A stretch of 64,000 bases of DNA from an uncultured Oscillospiraceae bacterium (GTDB lineage Bacteria > Bacillota > Clostridia > Oscillospirales > Oscillospiraceae): positions 1 to 64,000 of the forward strand of contig CAJOEH010000001.1 of assembly GCA_905233385.1 (NCBI GenBank), in the 5' to 3' direction. Positions 1 through 7,265 of this stretch are shown here, in pieces; positions within the stretch are counted from its first letter, which is position 1, and the number at the start of each line of letters is the position of its first letter. Below the pieces are notes generated by a model that saw only the letters and a program-made list of their open reading frames with translations, ran no database searches and had not been told where the DNA came from. The translations under genes were made by a program, and so were the position numbers.

Positions 1-103
1 CGGCGTGCCGGTGGTCGCCTCCTGCGCTCTGCAAGAGGAAGGAACGGACGCGCTGATGGAGCGTGTGCGCGAGGTGTGCGACGGATTAATGCCCCTGCGC
101 TAA
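1..103 (+). pseudogene. C-terminal scrap of a GTPase-like frame, probably an inverted piece of feoB
   Basis: An open frame enters from the left edge and stops at 101-103. It reads GVPVVASCALQEEG, then TDALMERVREVCDG, then five unrelated residues. The PVV..SA..(E)G.DAL pattern resembles the G5 region (about residues 130-163) of FeoB-type G domains. It lies on the strand opposite to the genuine feoB start at 214 and ends exactly where that start breaks off. I infer one feoB gene with an inverted internal segment, or a chimeric assembly. Only 33 residues are visible, so another small GTPase is possible. Confidence 0.45.
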
Positions 104-214
104 TTCGACCGTCTTGCCCGGCCAGTTGCCCGTGTGCTGATCCATCCCCGTCAGGGCGTTGAACAGGGTGCTTTTCCCGACGTTCGGATTGCCCGCCAGC
201 GCGATCAGCCGCAT
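86..214 (-). pseudogene. feoB: FeoB N-terminal fragment (ferrous iron transport GTPase), truncated
   Basis: The frame starts at ATG 212-214 and encodes 42 residues before a TAA at 86-88. It carries the FeoB P-loop GNPNVGKST at residues 8-16 and the family-typical [12 protein letters not shown] around residues 26-37. A full FeoB is about 600-800 residues, with a cytosolic G domain and a membrane Fe(II) permease, so the gene is broken just after G1. Its start overlaps the end of feoA by 10 nt, the usual feoAB coupling. The following bases read as another piece of the G domain on the other strand. Confidence 0.75.
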
Positions 215-444
215 GGGATCACCTCCACGGCGATCCATTGGCTGTCCTGCCGGCGCAGCGCGAGCATCGTCCCGCGCACGCGGTAGATCACCGGGTCGCC
301 CGCAGGGCTTTTGCGCAGACAGCGGATCGTCGTTCCCTCGATCATGCCGAAGTCCAGCAGTCGGCGGCGCATCGCCCCGCGCAGGGCGAGGCGCGCGATG
401 CGGGCGCACTCCCCCTCGCGCAGCCGATCCAGCGTCGTCTCCAT
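205..444 (-). CDS. feoA: FeoA, ferrous iron transport accessory protein
   Basis: This 79-residue protein has the SH3-like FeoA fold pattern: L..L..GE.ARI....L.G...RRLLDFGM..G, followed by [13 protein letters not shown]. FeoA is a small cytoplasmic partner that modulates the FeoB Fe(II) permease. I chose ATG 442-444 because a purine-rich run (GAAGGGGGGC) precedes it and the family begins there; the open frame extends further upstream without family similarity. It overlaps feoB by 10 nt. If feoB really is broken here, FeoA would have no functional partner from this locus. Confidence 0.88.
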   Translation of the reverse strand: METTLDRLREGECARIARLALRGAMRRRLLDFGMIEGTTIRCLRKSPAGDPVIYRVRGTMLALRRQDSQWIAVEVIPCG

Positions 445-544
445 CGCAAAGCCCCCCTTCGTCTTCCCCATTCTATACGGAACGGCGCGCCGTGGTGCAC
501 GTTTTCCCGCCGCGCCGCATAGAACATAGAGAAGGAGGCTGTTT

Positions 545-1600
545 ATGGAATCTGTATTCTTTCTCGGCGCAAGCACGCCGCGGGGCTTTGTGTCCCACTA
601 CGACACCTTATTCGACGAGGTGCGGCACCTGACGATCCTCAAGGGCGGCTCCGGCTGCGGCAAATCGACCTTCCTGCGCGCGATCGGCCGCGCGGCGCAG
701 CAGCGCGGGCTGGACGTATCGTACATCTTATGTTCTTCCGATCCCGATTCGCTCGACGGCGTTCTCCTGCCGCAGTTATCCGCCGCCTACGTGGACGGCA
801 CCGCGCCGCACGTTTTAGAGCCGCGGCTCTGCGGCGGCGGCATGAACTATCTGAATTTCGGCGAATTCTACGACAGCGACGGCATGATGGAGCAGGAGGA
901 GGAAATCCTGCGCGTACAGCGCGAAAACGCCGCGCAGTACCCGCACGTCACGGCCTGCCTCGCCGCCGCGGGCGAGCTGCTCGGCGGCGTACGGCGAATC
1001 GTCGACACGCCCGCGTACCGCGAGGAAACGGCGGCGATCGCGGAGTGCATCGCCCTGTCCTCGCTCCGGCGCGTCAGCAATCCGCAGGAGACGTTCCGGC
1101 GGCGGTTTCTGAGCGCGGTCACGCCGCAGGGCCTGTATTTCTGTCAAAAAACGCCTGCCGCCCTCTGCGGCCGCGTCTACGTCCTGCGCGACGACTACGG
1201 TCTCGCGCCGCTCCTGCTCGAAGTCCTGCAAACGAGGGCGCAGGAGCTGGGGCACGACTGTGTCGCCTGTTATTCTCCCCTGCTGCCGGACGGACGGCCG
1301 ACGCACCTGCTGATCCCCTCGGCGGACGTCGCCGTCGTCAGTGAAAGCGCGGCGCTCCTGTATGACGCGCCGTGCTTCTGCCGGATCGACCTGAACTCAT
1401 CCCTGCCGCCGAAGACGCGCGAATCGTTAGCGTTCTACACCCAAACGGTCGCGTCTCTGCTCGATCAGGCGGTCGCCTATCTTCGCGCCGCGAAGCAGCA
1501 CCATGACCGTCTGGAGGCGCTTTGCCGTCCGTTCGTCGATTTCGCGGCGGCGGATCGGCTCACGAAAAAGACGATCCGCCTGTTATTCGGCGAAAAATAG
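545..1600 (+). CDS. P-loop ATPase of the PRK06851 type
   Basis: This 351-residue soluble protein has a Walker A loop GGSGCGKST near residue 34. The surrounding pattern (a frame opening with LGASTPRGFVSHYDTL, then CSSDPDSLDG and VDGTAPHV) is typical of an uncharacterised Firmicute ATPase family that I recall as PRK06851. In that family the domain is duplicated: a second, degenerate half is visible from about residue 200 (QGLYFCQKTP, then a stretch resembling a P-loop region without the GKS/T). The biochemical role is unknown. GGAGG at 533-537 sets the start. It is divergent from feoA. Confidence 0.7.
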   Translation: MESVFFLGASTPRGFVSHYDTLFDEVRHLTILKGGSGCGKSTFLRAIGRAAQQRGLDVSYILCSSDPDSLDGVLLPQLSAAYVDGTAPHVLEPRLCGGGMNYLNFGEFYDSDGMMEQEEEILRVQRENAAQYPHVTACLAAAGELLGGVRRIVDTPAYREETAAIAECIALSSLRRVSNPQETFRRRFLSAVTPQGLYFCQKTPAALCGRVYVLRDDYGLAPLLLEVLQTRAQELGHDCVACYSPLLPDGRPTHLLIPSADVAVVSESAALLYDAPCFCRIDLNSSLPPKTRESLAFYTQTVASLLDQAVAYLRAAKQHHDRLEALCRPFVDFAAADRLTKKTIRLLFGEK

Positions 1601-1612
1601 CCGTTTCTGCGG

Positions 1613-1641
1613 TTGCATTCTGCCGGATTTGGTGGTAATAT
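1613..1641 (+). promoter_or_regulatory. Sigma-A-type promoter of the PII-like/antiporter operon
   Basis: TTGCAT at 1613-1618, a 17-nt spacer and TAATAT at 1636-1641 lie 31 nt upstream of the PII-like start. An AGGAGG ribosome binding site follows. Confidence 0.65.
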
Positions 1642-1672
1642 AGCAGCGCAAAAACCGCAGGAGGTACAACCG

Positions 1673-2014
1673 ATGAAATGTTTGATCATCATTCTGAATA
1701 AAGTCGAATGTCTCGAAAAGATCCTGACCAAGTTCGGCAAACAACACATCCCCGGCGCGACCATCCTCGACAGCAAGGGCATGGCGCAGTCGCTGGAAGG
1801 GCATGACGAGCTGCGCTTCATGGCGTCGCTGCGTCTGCTGATGAACCCGGCGCACAAGGAAAATAAGACGATCCTCATGGTCCTGCCGGACGAGAAGGTC
1901 GCCACGGTCAGCCGCATCGTCAACGAGGTCACCGGCGGTCTCGACAAGCCGGACACCGGCATTCTCTTTACGCTCCCCGTCGACTACGTGGAGGGAATGG
2001 AGAAGAACGCATGA
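1673..2014 (+). CDS. PII-like signalling protein paired with a cation/proton antiporter
   Basis: This 113-residue protein begins MKCLIIILNKVECLEKIL and ends with a TGGL..PDTGILFTLPVD segment, the ferredoxin-like PII fold in which the C-terminal strand carries G.LF.(L/V)PV. It lacks the canonical uridylylatable T-loop tyrosine context of GlnB. AGGAGG at 1659-1664 fixes the start; the open frame upstream is not conserved-looking. The stop overlaps the antiporter start (ATGA at 2011-2014), so the two are translationally coupled. I infer that it binds a small ligand and gates the antiporter, as other transporter-linked PII proteins do. Ligand unknown. Confidence 0.72.
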   Translation: MKCLIIILNKVECLEKILTKFGKQHIPGATILDSKGMAQSLEGHDELRFMASLRLLMNPAHKENKTILMVLPDEKVATVSRIVNEVTGGLDKPDTGILFTLPVDYVEGMEKNA

Positions 2015-3189
2015 CACTCAACACACTGATAGACCTTGCCATCATGATCTTTGCCGGCATGTTCTTCGGGCGCATGGCGAAACACCTGCATCTGCCGAAC
2101 GTCACCGGTTATCTGATCGCAGGTCTGCTGATCGGGCCGAATCTGACCCATCTGATCTTCGGCGCGGACTCGTTCAGTCTGCTGTCCGACGATTTTCTGG
2201 AGTCGATTAACATCATCTCCGACGTTGCCCTCGGCTTCATCGCCTTCTCCATCGGCAACGAGTTCAAAATGTCCTACTTCAAGCGCGTCGGCGCGGCGCC
2301 GATCGTGATCGCCTGCCTGGAATCCCTGTTCGCCGTGCTGTTCGTCGTGGCGGGACTGCTGATTGCAGGACAGAAGGTCGCCTTCTCCCTCGTGCTCGCC
2401 GCCATCGCCGCCGCGACCGCGCCGGCCGCGACCATCATGGTCATCAAGCAGTACCGCGCGAAGGGGCCTGTCACGGAATCCTTATTGTCCGTCGTCGCCA
2501 TCGACGACGCGACCGCGCTGATCCTGTTCTCCATGTCCGTGGCGATCGCGCAGGCGATCAGCGACAGCGGAGCCTCCCTCGGCGCTTCCCTGCTCGTTCC
2601 CTTGAAGGAGATCGGCGGCGCGTTAGTCGCCGGCGCGGTGCTGGGTTTCATCTTCCTGATCCCGCTGCGCTTCTTCAAAAAGCAGGGCAACCGCCTGTCT
2701 CTGATCTGCGGCTTCATCTTCGCAGGTCTGGGACTTGCGAAGTGGCTCGGGCTGTCCAATCTGCTCCTGTGCATGTCGATGGGCGCGGTGATCGCGAACT
2801 TCTCTTCCGACGTCAATCAGCTCATGGACATCTGCGACAGCGTCACGCCGCCGATCTTCATGCTGTTCTTCGTCGCCTCGGGCGCGGACCTACGGCTGGA
2901 CGTTCTGCCGACCGTCGGCGTCATCGGCGCGATCTACATCGTCCTGCGCGTGGTCGGCAAGATCGTCGGCGCGGGCGTCGGCGCGGCTGTGAGCAAGTGC
3001 GGCCGCACCGTGAAAAAGTACCTCGGTCCGTGTCTTCTGCCGCAGGCAGGCGTCGCGATCGGCCTGTCGCTGGCGGCGGGCGAGGTCGTGCCGGACTACG
3101 CCCCGCAGATCCGCGCCGTCATTCTCTGCGGCACGCTGATCTACGAGAGGCCGGCGAAATCACGGATTGATCCATACAACGCAACATAA
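2011..3189 (+). CDS. CPA2-type cation:proton antiporter with a frameshifted extreme C-terminus
   Basis: This 392-residue protein has about 11-12 hydrophobic segments. The start MIFAGMFFGRMAKHLHLPNVTGYLIAG.LIGP is typical of the CPA2/KefB-NhaA-like exchange domain, and ATAPAATIMVIKQYRAKGP plus VVAIDDATALI carry the ion-site acidic pair. There is no C-terminal TrkA-N domain; control probably comes from the PII-like partner. The last residues are odd. After LCGTLIYE the frame reads RPAKSRIDPYNAT, whereas the duplicated copy at 6.8 kb ends EEITE. Eight extra bases near 3148-3155 explain the shift; without them this copy would end EEITD. Confidence 0.85.
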   Translation: MTLNTLIDLAIMIFAGMFFGRMAKHLHLPNVTGYLIAGLLIGPNLTHLIFGADSFSLLSDDFLESINIISDVALGFIAFSIGNEFKMSYFKRVGAAPIVIACLESLFAVLFVVAGLLIAGQKVAFSLVLAAIAAATAPAATIMVIKQYRAKGPVTESLLSVVAIDDATALILFSMSVAIAQAISDSGASLGASLLVPLKEIGGALVAGAVLGFIFLIPLRFFKKQGNRLSLICGFIFAGLGLAKWLGLSNLLLCMSMGAVIANFSSDVNQLMDICDSVTPPIFMLFFVASGADLRLDVLPTVGVIGAIYIVLRVVGKIVGAGVGAAVSKCGRTVKKYLGPCLLPQAGVAIGLSLAAGEVVPDYAPQIRAVILCGTLIYERPAKSRIDPYNAT

Positions 3190-3229
3190 GACACAGCAGG
3201 CGCTCGCCGTTTGGCAAGCGCCTGCTGCT
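2971..3229 (+). repeat. Direct repeat, left copy: antiporter 3' end plus terminator
   Basis: This stretch recurs at 6649-6889. Over the roughly 175 coding bases the two differ by only three changes that I can see, all synonymous, apart from the 8-nt insertion in this copy. The similarity continues into the terminator hairpin. A weaker match runs a further 20 nt upstream. Confidence 0.88.
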
Positions 3230-3232
3230 TTC
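3195..3232 (+). terminator. Intrinsic terminator after the antiporter
   Basis: The stem arms GCAGGCGCT and AGCGCCTGC, with an inner GCC/GGC pair, are followed by a short T-rich run (CTTTCTT). A related hairpin follows the duplicated tail at 6855. Confidence 0.75.
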
Positions 3233-3253
3233 TTAGGAAGCTCTCCGTCCGCG

Positions 3254-3335
3254 TCATTGCGAGGAGCGAAGCGACGCGGCAATGTGTGCCTCCCTCCTGA
3301 GGGAGGTGGCACGGCGAAGCCGTGACGGAGGGAGT
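3254..3335. repeat. Fragments of two intergenic repeat families
   Basis: Bases 3254-3285 hold one arm of the TGTCATT...AATGACA family (GTCATTGCGAGGAGC...GGCAATG). Bases 3286-3335 hold a hairpin pair, CCCTCC/GGGAGG and CACGGC/GCCGTG, related in style to the element at 10381. No gene is supported in 3190-3641. Confidence 0.6.
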
Positions 3336-3390
3336 CGTATTGCATTGATTATCCACGCTGATTGCAATGAGCCGACCAACTCTCCCTCCA

Positions 3391-3622
3391 TGTCATTGCG
3401 AGACCGACGGAGTCGGTCTCGCAATCTGTCCCTCGCAGGGTTGTACCTTGCATCGTATTTCGCACCGCACCACAACGCTGCCATTCCCGCCTGCCAAAGG
3501 CAGGGAGCCCAATGGGCGCCCCTACGCGGAAAAGTCCGAATGTGCGCCGTCCAACGACGAAACGGACAGATTGCCGCGAAAGCGCAGCATCCGTTTGGAT
3601 GCTGCGCTTTCTCGCAATGACA
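3391..3622. repeat. Intergenic inverted-end repeat element, copy 1
   Basis: It begins TGTCATT and ends AATGACA. The left hairpin is GCGAGACCGAC/GTCGGTCTCGC; the right hairpin contains GCGCAGCATCC/GGATGCTGCGC. Inner flanks are AATCTGTCC and GGACAGATT. The centre carries an extra CCCGCC.../GGCAGGG half-arm, so this copy looks composite. It lies between the antiporter terminator and the end of the SLH gene. Confidence 0.8.
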
Positions 3623-3641
3623 CGGTATGGGAATTTTCTAC

Positions 3642-6221
3642 TTACTTCTTCGCGATGTTCTCAATGAACCGCATGAGGATGGTCGAGACCTGGGCGCGGG
3701 TGGCGTTGCCCTGCGGGAGAAGCTTGCCGTCGGAGCCGCCGATGATCTTCTCAGCGACTGCCCACGCGATCGCGTCCTTCGCCCAAGCGCTGACCTTTCC
3801 CGCGTCGGGGAAACCGCTCAGGTCGCCGCGCTTGCTCGTGTCGAGCTTCTTCCCATCCGCATAACGGAAGAGGATTGCCGCCATCTGCTCGCGGGTGATG
3901 TTGCCGTTCGGGTCGAATCTGCCGTTGCCCACGCCGCCGACGATGCCGTTCGCCGCCGCCCACGCAACCGCCTGCGTGTACCACTGTCCGTCTGGGACAT
4001 CCGTGAAGGTGTTTTTGCCCTCCTTCGGCTCGCCCTCGTACCGCCACAGGACGGTCACGAGCATGGCGCGGGTCATCGGAGAATCGGGTGCGAAATTGCC
4101 GCCGCCCACGCCGTTCATCAGTCCGTTCGACACGGCGTAATCCACCGCGCCGTAGTACCATGCGTTCGGGGATACGTCGTTGAAGCTGACGGGCTCATGC
4201 TCCTTCGCGCCGCAGCGCGTGCAGACGCCGTCCACGTAATTGTGACCCAACGCGGGAACGTAGGTGTCCACATAGCTGTCGCCGCAGGCGCAGGTGTGGG
4301 TCGTATAGCCCTGCTCGGTGCAGGTCGGCTGCGTCACGGCCGCCGTGTAGCTGTGGACGTGCGAAAGCTCCGGAATCGTCTCCGTCTTTGTTTCGCCGCA
4401 GCGGCTACAGGTAAAGGTCTTTTCACCCTTTTCCGTTTCCGTCGGCTGGACCGTCACGACGCCGGCATCCCAGTTATGGCCAAGGGCGGGAACGACTTCC
4501 TGCGCAACCTTATAATTGCAGCGCGTGCAATGCTCGCCGGCGGTAAGTCCGGTCTCGGTGCAGGTGGCAGGAACTGCCGTGTCGTTTACTATGTCGTGGC
4601 CCAGTGCGGGCAGCGTTTCCGTATAGGTATCGCCGCAAAGCGTGCAGGTGTATCTGACGACGCCCGCCTCCGTGCAGGTCGCCGGGGTGACAACGGTGGA
4701 CTGATACTGGTGGGTGCAATCCACCTGCTCCCACACTGCGATAAAGGTATACGTAGAGATGCCGTCATACCCCTTTGTAAACGAACCTCCGACTATTAGT
4801 TCTCGTTCCGGCGTATAGAATTGCTTTGCGTATCCGTTTGCGCTGATCTCCGCTTCCGTGAACCATCCTTTTCCGGCAACGTAATACTTGTTATCGGCAT
4901 CGCGGTACAGATTCCAGCCTGTCTGCTTGAATCCGCTTCTTGTAAACTGACTTTTTGAAATTACAAAGCTCTCTCCAAACTTGACCGTTATCGGATCCAT
5001 CGTTCCGGTTCCGCCGTTTGCGTCGAAGCTGATCGTATAGCTGTTAGCATTCCAATGCGCATATACGATCAAATCGCCGTCCATCACCGCGGTCTGATTT
5101 GTGATCTTCGTGCCGCCTCTGTTTGCGGTATACCAGCCGTCGAAAGTATAGCCTTCACGCACGGGATCGTCCGGAAGCTGATACTTCTGTCCCTGCGTCT
5201 GCGTCAAGATCGCATGGTTGATCGGCTTGATATCTTCCGGCACAAAGGCGGTCGCTTCCGTGCCGTCCTCAAGCTGCATCTCCGTGATCCAGACCGTACC
5301 GGCTTTGTCGACGTAGGGGTGCATGGCTGACCCGTGCGACGTCGTTTTGTTCATAGGAAGCGTATAATACGCCCAATCCTTCGTCAGCGTCGCGCTGACG
5401 TAGCTTCCGTAGCCCCAGCGGAAATAGATTCTGGTATCCGCGTTTGACGCCTTTGCCCAGAAGCTCAGGGTCATTTCCTTGTTGTCGGCGACGTTGCCGT
5501 TTGCTTCGCGGTCATTGGTCAGCGTAACGATCGCCAGATCCTTGCCGGAGGCGCCAGCTGCGGTATTGACGATTTTCAGCGAGCTGTAGCCGTTGTGCTT
5601 TGTCGTCTGGTCCGTACTCACCGTCGTCACGCTCGTATCGCGCGAATAGATGATGTCGGAATCCAGCGAGCCGCTGAAATCCGTGCCGAACAGATAGTTC
5701 TTGCCGCTGTAGTTGTTGTGGCAGTAGAGTTTATAGATTTCCGAATTGCTCAATTCAACATTCGCATGCCATCCATAGCCTCTGTACGGATACCCACGAC
5801 CGACGACATAATCTATAGTGTCCCTTCGTACTTTTCCAGCCCAAGAATGGATGATTTCTCCATCTCCGACATAGATACCGACATGGCCAGCATGATTTTT
5901 GCAAGTACTGCATATAACATCGCTTCCGCCAAAGAAAACATCTGCCCCTAATGGAATATTATTTCTGGATGTACTGTCAATATATGAAGATCCATATTTA
6001 TATGCACAACACGCGCTTGAGGATATGCCATATGCTTCTTGAAAGCATGTTCTAACAAACGCCAAGCATAAGTTATTCCATTTTGTCGATCCCAAATAGC
6101 CTTCTGCAACACTCACCACAACACTCGCTTCATATTGTGCCGCATTTGCACTCATTCCAAGTGGGGTAAGCACCCCCAAAATGATTGCTACAGCTAATAC
6201 TAAAAGTGCTATTCGTTTCAT
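3642..6221 (-). CDS. SLH-anchored secreted protein with an N-terminal CHAP/NlpC-P60-like amidase domain
   Basis: This 859-residue modular protein has: a signal peptide (residues 1-28, ending SANAAQ); a papain-like amidase domain at about 35-155, with candidate catalytic Cys52 (NNLCLAFV) and His113 (GHVGIYVGDG); a jelly-roll-like carbohydrate-binding region at about 165-330; InlB/Flg_new-type repeats at about 345-500 (EGYTFDGWYT, ISFDANGGTG); four Cys-rich repeats of the form C..CG.T..E..PALGH at about 503-670; and three SLH domains at about 675-859 that would bind secondary cell-wall polymer. I infer wall remodelling at the surface. The first SLH domain starts FNDVSPNAWYYGAVDYAVSNG. It is divergent from the XRE gene and probably controlled by it. 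Confidence 0.85.
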   Translation of the reverse strand: MKRIALLVLAVAIILGVLTPLGMSANAAQYEASVVVSVAEGYLGSTKWNNLCLAFVRTCFQEAYGISSSACCAYKYGSSYIDSTSRNNIPLGADVFFGGSDVICSTCKNHAGHVGIYVGDGEIIHSWAGKVRRDTIDYVVGRGYPYRGYGWHANVELSNSEIYKLYCHNNYSGKNYLFGTDFSGSLDSDIIYSRDTSVTTVSTDQTTKHNGYSSLKIVNTAAGASGKDLAIVTLTNDREANGNVADNKEMTLSFWAKASNADTRIYFRWGYGSYVSATLTKDWAYYTLPMNKTTSHGSAMHPYVDKAGTVWITEMQLEDGTEATAFVPEDIKPINHAILTQTQGQKYQLPDDPVREGYTFDGWYTANRGGTKITNQTAVMDGDLIVYAHWNANSYTISFDANGGTGTMDPITVKFGESFVISKSQFTRSGFKQTGWNLYRDADNKYYVAGKGWFTEAEISANGYAKQFYTPERELIVGGSFTKGYDGISTYTFIAVWEQVDCTHQYQSTVVTPATCTEAGVVRYTCTLCGDTYTETLPALGHDIVNDTAVPATCTETGLTAGEHCTRCNYKVAQEVVPALGHNWDAGVVTVQPTETEKGEKTFTCSRCGETKTETIPELSHVHSYTAAVTQPTCTEQGYTTHTCACGDSYVDTYVPALGHNYVDGVCTRCGAKEHEPVSFNDVSPNAWYYGAVDYAVSNGLMNGVGGGNFAPDSPMTRAMLVTVLWRYEGEPKEGKNTFTDVPDGQWYTQAVAWAAANGIVGGVGNGRFDPNGNITREQMAAILFRYADGKKLDTSKRGDLSGFPDAGKVSAWAKDAIAWAVAEKIIGGSDGKLLPQGNATRAQVSTILMRFIENIAKK

Positions 6222-6282
6222 CTTTTTCTCCCCTTGCTAATACTTAACTATTGAGGCAAAAAATGCCTATATAGTTTATTTC

Positions 6283-6324
6283 ATGATAGCACGATTGCCC
6301 ATATAATTCAAGTAGAATTATATT
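6283..6324. promoter_or_regulatory. Divergent promoters sharing a 23-bp palindromic operator
   Basis: Minus-strand promoter of the SLH gene: TTGAAT (complement of 6306-6311), 17 nt, TATCAT (complement of 6283-6288). Plus-strand promoter of the XRE gene: TTGCCC at 6295-6300, 18 nt, TATATT at 6319-6324. A perfect inverted repeat, ATATAATTC-5 nt-GAATTATAT, spans 6301-6323. It covers the -35 of one promoter and the spacer and -10 of the other. I infer binding by the adjacent XRE protein. Confidence 0.65.
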
Positions 6325-6339
6325 GCATAGGTGAGAATG

Positions 6340-6840
6340 ATGGACTACTACGAGATCGGGCAACGAATCCGCGCCGCACGGAAGGCAGCAGGTCTGTCAC
6401 AGGAGCAGCTGGCGGAGCAGATCAACATCTCCGTGACGCATATGAGCCATATCGAGACCGGAAACACCAAGCTGAGTCTCGGCGTTCTGGCGGCGATTTC
6501 GAGGCAGCTCGGTGTGCGAACTGACACCCTGCTGTTAGGCGACCTTCCCCGCAGTGAAGCGGAGGCCGCAGCGGAAATCACTGCCTTGCTGCGCGGCTTC
6601 GGCGAGAAAGAAACGGCGTTCCTGCTCACGGTCGTCAAGAGCGTCGCTGCGGGCGTCGGCGCGGCTGTGAGCAAGTGCGGCCGCACCGTGAAAAAGTACC
6701 TCGGCCCGTGTCTCCTGCCGCAGGCGGGCGTCGCGATCGGCCTGTCGCTGGCGGCGGGCGAGGTCGTGCCGGACTACGCCCCGCAGATCCGCGCCGTCAT
6801 TCTCTGCGGCACGCTGATCTACGAGGAGATCACGGAATAA
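6340..6840 (+). CDS. XRE-family regulator fused to a duplicated antiporter tail
   Basis: Residues 1-65 form a classic Cro/CI helix-turn-helix (IGQRIRAARKAAGLSQEQLA, ISVTHMSHIETGNTKLSL). Such regulators usually end at about 105-115 residues. Here, after TAFLLTVVKSVA, the protein continues in frame for 62 residues that are identical to the C-terminal membrane segment of the antiporter at 2.9-3.15 kb and ends LIYEEITE. AGGTGAG at 6328-6334 and the family N-terminus MDYYEIG favour ATG 6340; GTG 6331 and ATG 6337 are alternatives. A hydrophobic tail on a DNA-binding protein may be a recombination accident or may tether it to the membrane. Confidence 0.78.
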   Translation: MDYYEIGQRIRAARKAAGLSQEQLAEQINISVTHMSHIETGNTKLSLGVLAAISRQLGVRTDTLLLGDLPRSEAEAAAEITALLRGFGEKETAFLLTVVKSVAAGVGAAVSKCGRTVKKYLGPCLLPQAGVAIGLSLAAGEVVPDYAPQIRAVILCGTLIYEEITE

Positions 6841-6889
6841 CTACTTACAAGAAAGCAGGCGCTTGCCGATTCGCAAGCGCCTGCCTTCT
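6649..6889 (+). repeat. Direct repeat, right copy: antiporter tail fused to the XRE gene
   Basis: This is the partner of 2971-3229. The probable crossover is at 6629-6649, where GTCGTCAAGAGCGTCG in the regulator resembles GTCGGCAAGATCGTCG in the antiporter. The frame is kept across the junction. Confidence 0.85.
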
Positions 6890-6895
6890 TTTTGG
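6855..6895 (+). terminator. Intrinsic terminator after the XRE fusion gene
   Basis: GCAGGCGCTTGC pairs with GCAAGCGCCTGC, followed by TTCTTTTTGG. It is homologous to the terminator at 3195. Confidence 0.85.
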
Positions 6896-6912
6896 CATAG
6901 TCTCCCCATCCA

Positions 6913-7190
6913 TGTCATTGCGAGGCTACGCAGCCGTTGGCGGCTTTGCCGCCTTACGGATGCGGCCTACCCCCTGCGGGTACAATCCGTCCGTCGCCGG
7001 TACGGGAACTGCATTGTTTACGCTTTCCCGTAGGGAGGCGTCCCCTGACGCCTCCGTGTCGATCTCGGATTCGCTTCATTATTGCGGAGGCATGTGGGCA
7101 TGCCTCCCTACGGCGTTCCATTTTCGGGAAAGTGTCCCGCGTCGGTAGGGACAGATTGCCACGACCGACTCCGTCGGTCTCGCAATGACA
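6913..7190. repeat. Intergenic inverted-end repeat, copy 2, with REPIN-like core
   Basis: The ends are TGTCATTG and CAATGACA. The left arm is longer and more complex than in other copies; the right arm hairpin is CGACCGAC/GTCGGTC. The core at 7030-7111 is GTAG, then GGAGGCGTC/GACGCCTCC, a spacer, and GGAGGCATG/CATGCCTCC, then CTAC. It occupies nearly the whole gap between the XRE gene and upp. Confidence 0.82.
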
Positions 7191-7221
7191 GACCTGATGG
7201 TGCGTTCCATAATATAGAACA

Positions 7222-7255
7222 GCCGCGCTGTGGAAACACCACAGCGCGGCTCTTT
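7222..7255. terminator. Terminator-like hairpin after upp
   Basis: GCCGCGCTGTGG pairs perfectly with CCACAGCGCGGC across a 5-nt loop. The stem is strong; the following T-run is weak on both strands (TCTTTCG on plus, TGTTCT on minus). Confidence 0.6.
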
Positions 7256-7265
7256 CGCTATTCTC

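Noticed and set aside
3282-4799. Plus-strand frames across the repeats and the 3' half of the SLH gene
   Set aside because: They run antisense to well-defined SLH and Cys-repeat domains and lack ribosome binding sites.
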